Assembly (NCBI GenBank): GCA_937915765.1
Contig: CALGHE010000011.1
Location: 1-5,247, forward strand
DNA length: 5,247 nucleotides
Origin: an uncultured Bacteroidales bacterium
Lineage (GTDB): Bacteria; Bacteroidota; Bacteroidia; Bacteroidales; Paludibacteraceae
Direction: 5' to 3'
The notes under the pieces are model-generated. The model was given only the letters and a program-made list of their open reading frames with translations, did no database searches and was not told where the DNA came from. A program made the position numbers and the translations under genes. Positions within the stretch are counted from its first letter, which is position 1, and the number at the start of each line of letters is the position of its first letter. Positions 1-5,247 of this stretch are shown one piece after another.

Positions 1-1
1 T

Positions 2-454
2 TCTGTTGCAATTCCTTCAAAAGTGGTAATTGACGGAAAGACATATAGTGTTGTTAGCATCGCATACGAAGCGTTTAAGAACTGCAAAGGGCTGACTAAC
101 ATAACAATTCCAACAAGTGTTATAAAGATTGAAGGCTATGCATTTCGAAATTCGGGTCTAACTACTATTGAACTGCCATCCAGCATTACAAGCATCGGTC
201 TTGGCTTGTTCTCAAGTTGTTCAGATTTGGTTAGCGTGAAAATCCCGTCAAGCGTTGAAAGTATTGGAGAAAATGCGTTTGTGAGTTGTACAAGCTTGAC
301 CAATTTAGAACTTTCGTCAAGCATTAAATCTATTGGAGTTATGGCGTTTTATAATTGCAAGAATCTTGACCTTGTGATAGACAACTCAAAAGATAATGTA
401 GAAGTTGCCGTACAAGCTTTCCAAGATTGCAAATCAGTGACTTGGAAGAAATAA
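2..454 (+). CDS. BspA-like leucine-rich repeat protein, C-terminal part (5' truncated by window edge)
   Basis: The frame is open from the first complete codon at position 2 to the TAA at 452-454, so the real start lies to the left. A GTG at 23 is an internal Val codon, since the residues before it (SVAIPSK) already fit the family. The protein is built from 22-24-residue repeats of the BspA/LRR_5 type, each with the pattern F-x-x-C-x-x-L-x-x-I-x-[IL]-P-x-S-[VI]-x-x-I. Five repeats and a partial sixth are visible. The short segment IDGKTYSV just before them is typical of Bacteroidetes members. Known members are surface or secreted proteins, some binding host matrix proteins; the ligand here cannot be told. 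The chain ends soon after the last repeat (VTWKK) with no T9SS tail, so any export signal must be N-terminal and outside the window. It converges with the minus-strand ATPase gene. Family certain, function unknown. Confidence 0.9.
   Translation, partial: SVAIPSKVVIDGKTYSVVSIAYEAFKNCKGLTNITIPTSVIKIEGYAFRNSGLTTIELPSSITSIGLGLFSSCSDLVSVKIPSSVESIGENAFVSCTSLTNLELSSSIKSIGVMAFYNCKNLDLVIDNSKDNVEVAVQAFQDCKSVTWKK
74..451 (+). repeat. Tandem LRR_5 (BspA-type) coding repeats
   Basis: Repeat units start at each conserved Phe codon: 74-142 (23 aa), 143-208 (22 aa), 209-277 (23 aa), 278-346 (23 aa), 347-418 (24 aa) and a partial unit at 419-451. Units 2-4 are the most regular, sharing a [LI]-[PS]-S-S-[IV]-x-S-I-G core. 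Unit 5 is diverged (VIDNSKDNVEV in place of the IP-S-V core), as expected for a capping repeat near the end of a solenoid. The similarity is at protein level; the DNA copies have drifted apart. Confidence 0.85.
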
Positions 455-472
455 TCCTCTTCCATGAAATAT

Positions 473-511
473 AAAAAATGGGATGCACAAAAAAAGTGCG
501 TCCCATTTTTT
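473..511. terminator. Bidirectional intrinsic terminator between converging genes
   Basis: Arms 473-488 and 496-511 pair over 16 bp (one G-T wobble at 484/500) around a loop of seven A (489-495). The stem begins with six A and ends with six T, so either strand gives a hairpin ending in a U-run. It lies 18 bp after the LRR stop codon and 33 bp after the ATPase stop codon on the other strand, so one element can end both transcripts. Confidence 0.85.
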
Positions 512-544
512 GCAATACCCTCTCCCATTCGGCAAAAAGCCTAG

Positions 545-1789
545 CTAAAATTCGGCGAACGGCACGACCTTGATTTTGTAGTTTTTTTTCTCTATCAGAC
601 GACTATCATCGCTCGTCACAATAATAAGATTATCACATTTCAACTCTTCCGCACATTCAACTATGCTATCCACCTCCCTCTTCTCCGTTTTTGCATTACT
701 CATGTCATAACACACTTGCACAAGCGACTCTATGCGTGTTCCTCTACGTAAAACAAAATCGACTTCTTTGTCGTTTTGAGAACGATAGTAAAACAGTGTC
801 TTATCTATATCATAACCTCTGCGTAATAGTTCAACAAACACCTGATTTTCGAGCAGACGCCCCAAATTGTCACTCAAAGAGAACGCTTTGGAGGCAATAA
901 ATCCGTTATCAACCACATACACCTTTTTCGGTGCATTTTTCATCAACTTAAGTTTATGGTTATAACGAGGCAAATAATAGAATAAATATGGTTCTCGTAA
1001 ATATTCCATATATTTTTTTGTAGTATTAACACTCGAGAATCCCAAATCCTCCGTCAAATTATTTGCGCTGACAGGACTACAGAAATTTGAGAGCAGATAC
1101 ATGGCAAGATTATTCAAATCGACCACATTGCGCACATTATGACGTTTGGCGACATCCTTCCACACTATAGAGTCAAACAAAGTATCAAGATAACTGCGGA
1201 GCAACTGGCGAGACAAAACAGTTTCCGGATAACCACCATTTCTCAAATAATCATCCATCAACGCTACCGCCTCCGTTTTTTGTTCAGGCTGCAAATTCCG
1301 CAACTCTAGTTTATTCCACTCAAAAAACTCTTCAAGGCTGAATGGGAGCATCTTTAACTGAAGATACTTGCCTGTAAGTACAGTTGCCATCTCACTGCTG
1401 AGCATCTTTGCATTACTACCAGTAACCACAAGATTCTTGCCCATTCTGTAAAGTTCGCTGACCCACATATCCCACGCAGGTAGATTTTGAACTTCATCAA
1501 GCAGGATATATTCATATCCGGGATAGACATCGTCTAACATCCGCAGAACTATATTAGGCTCCCATGCGTCCAAAAGCAACTGATTGTCAAAATTCAGATA
1601 TGCAAAATTCTTGTCCCGCAGCATCAGCAACGCTTGCGTAGATTTGCCAACTCTACGAGGGCCTGTTATCAATTTGATAAGATGGCTGTTCAACAACAGA
1701 TCCACGTCTTGATTGCAACGACGCTTCAGATAAGGACGCGACAAAAGTTCATCACGTTCTTTGCGCTGATTTGAAATGATAGTCTTCAT
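545..1789 (-). CDS. AAA_14 / DUF4143 family ATPase, 414 aa
   Basis: This is a complete P-loop ATPase of the AAA_14 plus DUF4143 type, close to the usual family length of about 400 residues. Residues 43-51 are the Walker A loop GPRRVGKST. ILLDE at about 95-99 is Walker B, and VVTGSNAKML at about 121-130 is the sensor-like strand. LPFSLEEFFEW near 149-159 is the characteristic link after the ATPase core. The DUF4143 part covers roughly 200-360 and ends in a restriction-endonuclease-like fold with KEVDFVL at 341-347. The next strand reads LVQVCYD at 356-362 where nuclease-like members have E-x-K, so it is probably not an active nuclease. The cellular role of the family is not established. I start at ATG 1789: the GTG directly before it (1792) is in frame but a weaker choice, and neither has a Shine-Dalgarno sequence. 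No signal peptide or membrane segment is seen, so it should be cytosolic. It is a single-gene unit with its own promoter and terminator. By eye its sequence is richer in AT than the neighbouring hydrolase gene. Confidence 0.92.
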   Translation of the reverse strand: MKTIISNQRKERDELLSRPYLKRRCNQDVDLLLNSHLIKLITGPRRVGKSTQALLMLRDKNFAYLNFDNQLLLDAWEPNIVLRMLDDVYPGYEYILLDEVQNLPAWDMWVSELYRMGKNLVVTGSNAKMLSSEMATVLTGKYLQLKMLPFSLEEFFEWNKLELRNLQPEQKTEAVALMDDYLRNGGYPETVLSRQLLRSYLDTLFDSIVWKDVAKRHNVRNVVDLNNLAMYLLSNFCSPVSANNLTEDLGFSSVNTTKKYMEYLREPYLFYYLPRYNHKLKLMKNAPKKVYVVDNGFIASKAFSLSDNLGRLLENQVFVELLRRGYDIDKTLFYYRSQNDKEVDFVLRRGTRIESLVQVCYDMSNAKTEKREVDSIVECAEELKCDNLIIVTSDDSRLIEKKNYKIKVVPFAEF

Positions 1790-1812
1790 CACATACTTTT
1801 TTTGTTCAAAAG

Positions 1813-1843
1813 CAAAACTACCACTATTTTACGCAAAAAACAA
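1813..1843 (-). promoter_or_regulatory. Candidate Bacteroidetes promoter for the ATPase gene
   Basis: On the minus strand TAGTTTTG (1820-1813) matches the Bacteroidetes -7 consensus TAnnTTTG exactly. A TTG at 1843-1841 lies 20 bp upstream as a partial -33 element, within the accepted spacing. Transcription would start near 1806, leaving a short leader of roughly 15-20 nt before ATG 1789. This is a match by eye; no start site is measured. Confidence 0.6.
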
Positions 1844-1844
1844 C

Positions 1845-1883
1845 TTGTACTGCATAAAAAAGGTGCTTTTTTATGCAATACAA
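1845..1883 (-). terminator. Intrinsic terminator of the glycoside hydrolase gene
   Basis: Arms 1851-1861 and 1867-1877 form a perfect 11-bp stem (TGCATAAAAAA with its complement) around a 5-nt loop. After one mismatch (1850/1878) five more pairs follow (1845-1849 with 1879-1883). The hairpin begins 25 bp after the stop codon of the hydrolase gene. As in many Bacteroidetes terminators, the T-run lies inside the stem. The stem is near-symmetrical and could act on both strands, but only the minus-strand gene runs into it. Confidence 0.75.
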
Positions 1884-1907
1884 AGTATTTTTTGCACAAA
1901 CCACCAC

Positions 1908-4900
1908 TTAATCCACTATAACCTTTACAGATTTTGAAGAGCCTCCTTGTTCGTATTCAACGACATAAACACCAGTCGGAAGCGCAATCGTGCCGAAAGT
2001 CTCTTTCATGGAAACCGTCTTCAGCAATTTGCCGTTGAGCGAGTAGATTCGCATTGCCAGCAAGTCTCCTGACAAATTCACAACGTTCAACACATCATCA
2101 TCTCCATAAAAATAGACAGACTGATTTGTCTGAGGCGAAACAACACCTGTACCCTCCCCGCTTTTCAGTTCGTTCGCATACGGGAACGGCAAAATCCGCC
2201 ACTGCCGATGTGCATTCTCGCCAGCCTTTCCGCCTTCCCACACGCCCACTTTCGTGCCGGCTGCCGTGTTCACGCCCTCCAAGTCGAACATTTTCCCATT
2301 TGACGCAGATATGATGTCAAAGCAATTTTCGCCAACAGGCTTGATTTCAAACTGCTGAGAAATATCGTCAGTATTCACTGGAGACCATTTCAAGAAATAC
2401 GAACCATCGTCCGTTATGGCACTCACTGCCCCGTCCTGCTTTGTGCAAATCATATAGTTGCCATTAGGAAGCAACTTGAAATACCAACGCTGAAGCGAAT
2501 CGCCCAACGCAATATTCGCCAGACACAAACCGCCGTCCGAAGCCGCAGAGACAACAGAGGTCGCCGCCCTCGGAATCATCATATATGCCACATCAGGCTG
2601 CAACGCCTTGACACCGTCGCCACTCTCCACAGAAAGAATCGCCGTAGCGATTTCCTGCTTGCCCAGCACATACGAGAACTGCCCATCTTTCACAACCGCC
2701 CCGTCCAAACGTTCGCAATTCTTCGAAGAGTTTGTCACATAGAGCTGCACATTTTCCGAAACGTCTTTAAACAGCGACAAATCCACATCTACAAACTTAT
2801 CCTCCGTATTGGTGTTCAGCATTACAATCACCAGTTCTTTTCCGTCAGGACTTAGAGCCGCCAAGAGGTCCGGACGACCTGTCATCAGCATTGTATAACC
2901 TTGTTTGATAAACCGGGTCACCTGCATTCTGATATAATAATTTTTCACGATGGAATAGGTCTGAGCGGAAAAATTACCCATCACCAGACACCATTGGTCG
3001 TTGCCCTCCTCCACAAACTGCCAGTCAATCCAAGCCTGCGGCATCAGGTAGTTCAGGTCGTCGAACATACGCTGAGCCAGAGAAAGATTTCCTGCGATTC
3101 CGGTGCCGCCCGCGCCAGTCTCCGACATCCAGAACGGCAAGCCCGACTTATTCACCAAATCCTTCAAATTAGCCTTATCCATCACATTGCCCGAATAGGT
3201 GTGGACATTGAACTGTCCCAGCATCGAAATAATGTCTCCCTCCGACATATACAACTGCAACTCAGAGATGGCGGTTGTGACACTGGTCTCGTCGCAAGCG
3301 GACATAACCGTATTCAAGCCCGACTGCTGCAATTTAGGGTACAAAGTGCGAATCAGTTTAACCTGAGAAGCCGGAGAGAAATGGCAACCCTCCTGACCGC
3401 CGTTCGCGCCCCAGTAGTTTGTGTTAGGCTCATTGAACGGGTCGAGCGTCTTAAACTCAATACCATACTCCTCTTTGAAGTGTTTGCAGACATCAATCAG
3501 ATAGTCGCAAAACTGGCCGTAATACTCAGGCTTCAGATTGTCCGAATTAGCGTCCTTATTTCCAGCCGAGCAACCGCTGTAGGTCATCCAGTACGGAGGA
3601 GAGTTTGAGAACGCCTCAAAGATTGCGTCCGGACGCGCCTCTTTTATCTTCTGCAGCACCTTACGCTGTCCCGGGTCTTTTGTCCAATCGTACTGAGCAT
3701 ACTCACTCGCCTTGAAGCCGTCCATCTCCGCACGCTTTCCCTTGCCGGTCGTCATGTGTCCGTTATAGTGCGACGGATCATCACCGCCACCGATATTGTA
3801 TCGGAAGATATTATAGTTAAGGCCATCCTCCGCCGTCAGAAGTTCGACCAGATGATCCACCTTATCCTCGCTCCATTTGCCGCACATATTTGCCCACCAG
3901 CAGAGAGAAACGCCCCAACCTTCGATTGTCTGCTGACGAGCCGCCGGGTTGAGACAAGCTGTAGATTTGCGGTTAGGGTCATACTTCGCCAAAAGTCCGT
4001 AATACTCCTCTTCCGTAATGTTGATGACCGAGCCGTGACGCATTACCGACGGCAAAGAATACTCGCCCGAAGCCAGTTGCGTAAACTGCCCAGAAGAGAG
4101 GTCTGTGGAGACTAAAGGATAATACCCCTTTCCTCCAAAATCGTCCAAAAAGAGGCACCATTTGTCTTCGTTATTAAACTTGAAACAGGTTGGTCCCTCC
4201 ACACCAGAGATTCGGCTCATGTCGGTTGCAATTTCTGTCCATTCGCCCAAAAGCGAATTAGACTTCTCCATGATTATGTATTTTCCAGAAGATGGCAAGC
4301 CCGCCTTATGCGCCTCCGTCGCTTCGTTTTTCTTAAAGCGGTAATAGGTGTCGCCCACCTTGATTGCCGTTGCGTCTATCGCGCTGATGACTCTTCCATT
4401 CGCATTTTTCAGTTCAATCCAGACCTTAGCCTCGCTGAAAGTTTTGAAATCTTTTGTTGTTGCGTAATAGACACGATGGGTATTGTCATTATTCTGCACA
4501 TTCTGCGAGTTAGGTATTTTGGACGACCAGAAGACTATGTAATTGCCGCTTTCATCGTCATAAAAGGCTTCGGGTGCCCATGTACAGCCAGCACCCTCAG
4601 GGGCAACACGGCACATTCGCTGTTCCGACCAATTCACGAGGTCTTCCGACTCCCACACCATAATCGACTTGCTGCCAGTAGTCTGAGCTGCCGTCCAATT
4701 ACCATTGCCATAGATTTTCAAGTCAGTTGCGATGACAAAAAACTTGTCGCCTTCCGCAGAGCGCATGATAAAAGGATCACGCAAGCCCTTCTCGCCCATC
4801 GACGAAGTCAAAACCGGACTGCCCTCGTTCAAGTCCGTCCAATGCAATCCGTCCTTGCTGACCGCAAAATAAATCTGTTCGCCTTGCGCCAACCCCTCAC

Positions 4901-5018
4901 CTTTGAAATAGGCGAAAAGGTAGGCGGAATAATTACTCTCCATTGCGCCGGCTCCAAAATTCCAAGCGCACAACAGAAGAAGGAACACAAATTTAAGAGA
5001 GGAAATAAACCTAACCAT
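1908..5018 (-). CDS. Secreted multi-domain GH43-GH30 glycoside hydrolase with ricin-type CBM and T9SS tail, 1036 aa
   Basis: Numbered from ATG 5018. Residues 1-25 are a signal peptide (basic start, LLLL core, GAGA before the likely cut). The cysteine at 17 is not in a good lipobox. Residues 27-349 are a GH43-type five-bladed propeller with the family triad: base D81 (LRDPF), modulator D215 (AIDAT) and acid E274 (VEGPT). Residues 356-797 are a GH30 (beta/alpha)8 barrel plus side beta-domain. Its EGWGVSLCWWAN, FSNSPPYWM and QEGCHF motifs resemble endo-beta-1,6-galactanases (GH30_5). The acid/base is E530 (NEP) and the nucleophile E633 (SET). Residues 806-946 are a ricin-type module with QRW and RQW motifs. 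Residues 966-1036 resemble a T9SS sorting tail (LPTGVYVVEY, then SVKVIV). Likely substrate: decorated beta-1,6-galactan, with GH43 removing side residues such as arabinofuranose; this is inferred. An in-frame extension to a TTG at 5135 exists, but it contains no ATG, overlaps the promoter and would bury the signal peptide. No frameshift or missing catalytic residue is seen. Confidence 0.93.
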   Translation of the reverse strand: MVRFISSLKFVFLLLLCAWNFGAGAMESNYSAYLFAYFKGEGLAQGEQIYFAVSKDGLHWTDLNEGSPVLTSSMGEKGLRDPFIMRSAEGDKFFVIATDLKIYGNGNWTAAQTTGSKSIMVWESEDLVNWSEQRMCRVAPEGAGCTWAPEAFYDDESGNYIVFWSSKIPNSQNVQNNDNTHRVYYATTKDFKTFSEAKVWIELKNANGRVISAIDATAIKVGDTYYRFKKNEATEAHKAGLPSSGKYIIMEKSNSLLGEWTEIATDMSRISGVEGPTCFKFNNEDKWCLFLDDFGGKGYYPLVSTDLSSGQFTQLASGEYSLPSVMRHGSVINITEEEYYGLLAKYDPNRKSTACLNPAARQQTIEGWGVSLCWWANMCGKWSEDKVDHLVELLTAEDGLNYNIFRYNIGGGDDPSHYNGHMTTGKGKRAEMDGFKASEYAQYDWTKDPGQRKVLQKIKEARPDAIFEAFSNSPPYWMTYSGCSAGNKDANSDNLKPEYYGQFCDYLIDVCKHFKEEYGIEFKTLDPFNEPNTNYWGANGGQEGCHFSPASQVKLIRTLYPKLQQSGLNTVMSACDETSVTTAISELQLYMSEGDIISMLGQFNVHTYSGNVMDKANLKDLVNKSGLPFWMSETGAGGTGIAGNLSLAQRMFDDLNYLMPQAWIDWQFVEEGNDQWCLVMGNFSAQTYSIVKNYYIRMQVTRFIKQGYTMLMTGRPDLLAALSPDGKELVIVMLNTNTEDKFVDVDLSLFKDVSENVQLYVTNSSKNCERLDGAVVKDGQFSYVLGKQEIATAILSVESGDGVKALQPDVAYMMIPRAATSVVSAASDGGLCLANIALGDSLQRWYFKLLPNGNYMICTKQDGAVSAITDDGSYFLKWSPVNTDDISQQFEIKPVGENCFDIISASNGKMFDLEGVNTAAGTKVGVWEGGKAGENAHRQWRILPFPYANELKSGEGTGVVSPQTNQSVYFYGDDDVLNVVNLSGDLLAMRIYSLNGKLLKTVSMKETFGTIALPTGVYVVEYEQGGSSKSVKVIVD

Positions 5019-5023
5019 CACAT

Positions 5024-5033
5024 CTAAATTTAG
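5024..5033. promoter_or_regulatory. Small palindrome in the hydrolase mRNA leader
   Basis: CTAAATTTAG is a perfect 10-bp palindrome ending 5 bp before the hydrolase start codon, where a ribosome binding site would lie. No Shine-Dalgarno sequence is present there. It is AT-rich and short, so it may be chance; it could also be half of an operator. Confidence 0.25.
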
Positions 5034-5077
5034 TTCTACATTTTTTTCGCAAGATAATGAAAAAAAACTATCCCAAT

Positions 5078-5111
5078 ATGGAAAATCAAGTCTAAATGGA
5101 TGGAAAATCAA
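5078..5111. repeat. 12-bp direct repeat spaced by 22 bp across the hydrolase promoter
   Basis: ATGGAAAATCAA occurs exactly at 5078-5089 and again at 5100-5111 (on the minus strand, TTGATTTTCCAT twice). The period is 22 bp, about two turns of the helix, so both copies face the same side of the DNA. One copy lies in the spacer of the candidate promoter and the other overlaps the -7 element and the expected start of transcription. This arrangement suits a regulator that binds direct repeats, but no regulator gene is visible here. Confidence 0.55.
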
Positions 5112-5117
5112 AGCAAA
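5087..5117 (-). promoter_or_regulatory. Candidate Bacteroidetes promoter for the glycoside hydrolase gene
   Basis: On the minus strand TTTG (5117-5114) is followed after 19 bp by TAGACTTG (5094-5087), a one-mismatch fit to the -7 consensus TAnnTTTG at the usual spacing. Transcription would start near 5080, giving a leader of about 60 nt before ATG 5018. Its position inside the in-frame 5' extension supports the shorter protein start. Confidence 0.55.
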
Positions 5118-5138
5118 CAAATAAACACACAACAAAAA

Positions 5139-5171
5139 AACAAAGGTGCATCTGTTATACGCACCTTTGTT
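5139..5171 (-). terminator. Intrinsic terminator of the gene at the right edge
   Basis: Arms 5139-5149 and 5161-5171 (AACAAAGGTGC and its complement) pair perfectly over 11 bp around an 11-nt loop. On the minus strand the stem runs directly into a stretch of seven T (complement of 5134-5140), the classic terminator form. It begins 17 bp after the stop codon at 5189-5191 and separates that gene from the hydrolase promoter. Confidence 0.8.
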
Positions 5172-5188
5172 AGTATTGAGACATGGCC

Positions 5189-5247
5189 TTACCTTCTCAG
5201 CAATGTGAAGTGGCCGGTATATACTTTGTCAATTTCGTGGACGGTGA
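5189..5247 (-). CDS. C-terminal tail of an unrecognised gene (5' truncated by window edge)
   Basis: One minus-strand frame is open from the right edge to a TAA at 5191-5189, giving 18 residues that end VYTGHFTLLRR. The other two minus-strand frames also hit stops, so the open frame alone is weak evidence. The main support is the strong minus-strand terminator 17 bp downstream, which needs a gene ending just here. The fragment is too short to name a family, and nothing shows whether it belongs with the hydrolase in function. Confidence 0.5.
   Translation of the reverse strand, partial: TVHEIDKVYTGHFTLLRR

Noticed and set aside
1877..1889. Small inverted repeat AATAC-AAA-GTATT next to the hydrolase terminator
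   Set aside because: It is only 5 bp with a 3-nt loop in AT-rich DNA and overlaps the stronger hairpin at 1845-1883; not counted as a separate element.
2901..3608. 235-codon open frame on the + strand opposite the hydrolase gene
   Set aside because: It lies wholly inside the GH30 coding region on the other strand. Its translation is low in recognisable domain signals and rich in Arg, His and Ile, as expected of an antisense reading, and no promoter or ribosome site is evident.
4966..4972. Possible lipoprotein cysteine (residue 17) in the hydrolase signal peptide
   Set aside because: The preceding residues are LLL, without the small residue needed at -1 of a lipobox, and a better signal peptidase I site (GAGA) follows. 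The T9SS tail also fits ordinary cleavage.
4308..5027. 239-codon open frame on the + strand opposite the hydrolase N-terminus
   Set aside because: It mirrors the signal peptide and GH43 region, has no recognisable motif, and runs against a gene with clear catalytic residues. It is a shadow frame.
5046..5073. Second promoter-like pair before the hydrolase (TTG, 17 bp, TATCTTGC)
   Set aside because: The -7 part fits TAnnTTTG less well and the spacing is short; the pair at 5087-5117 is better.
5019..5135. In-frame 39-residue N-terminal extension of the hydrolase, starting at TTG 5135
   Set aside because: It has no ATG, lies in AT-rich DNA that carries a promoter match and direct repeats, and would place the signal peptide inside the chain. 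ATG 5018 begins directly with a normal signal peptide.

Overview
The window looks like Bacteroidota DNA, most likely a gut or rumen Bacteroidales of the Prevotella type. Four things point there. One protein has a C-terminal tail of the type IX secretion system (T9SS) kind. Another carries BspA-like leucine-rich repeats. Two candidate promoters follow the Bacteroidetes TTTG / TAnnTTTG layout and have no clear Shine-Dalgarno sequence. A third protein is an AAA_14/DUF4143 ATPase, a family very common in this phylum. Nothing in the sequence fixes the genus.

Layout from left to right. (1) Positions 2-454, + strand: C-terminal part of a BspA-like LRR protein whose start lies off the left edge. (2) Positions 473-511: a long symmetrical hairpin that serves as a shared terminator for two converging genes. 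(3) Positions 545-1789, - strand: complete AAA_14/DUF4143 ATPase. (4) Positions 1790-1907: its promoter and, directly behind it, the terminator of the next gene. (5) Positions 1908-5018, - strand: complete 1036-residue secreted multi-domain glycoside hydrolase, which fills about 60% of the window. (6) Positions 5019-5188: its leader, its promoter with a 12-bp direct repeat, and the terminator of the next gene. (7) Positions 5189-5247, - strand: the last 18 codons of an unrecognised gene.

The large enzyme is the most informative gene. In order it has a signal peptide, a GH43-type five-bladed propeller with all three expected acidic residues, a GH30 barrel with its side beta-domain that most resembles endo-beta-1,6-galactanases (GH30_5-like), a ricin-type carbohydrate-binding module and a T9SS tail. 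The best reading is a surface or secreted enzyme acting on decorated beta-1,6-galactan such as type II arabinogalactan side chains; this substrate is inferred from family resemblance.

Each minus-strand gene seems to be its own transcription unit, with a terminator of the upstream gene placed immediately before the promoter of the next. There is no SusC/SusD pair or regulator gene in the window, so no polysaccharide utilisation locus can be shown. I see no tRNA, rRNA, CRISPR array, insertion sequence or phage gene.
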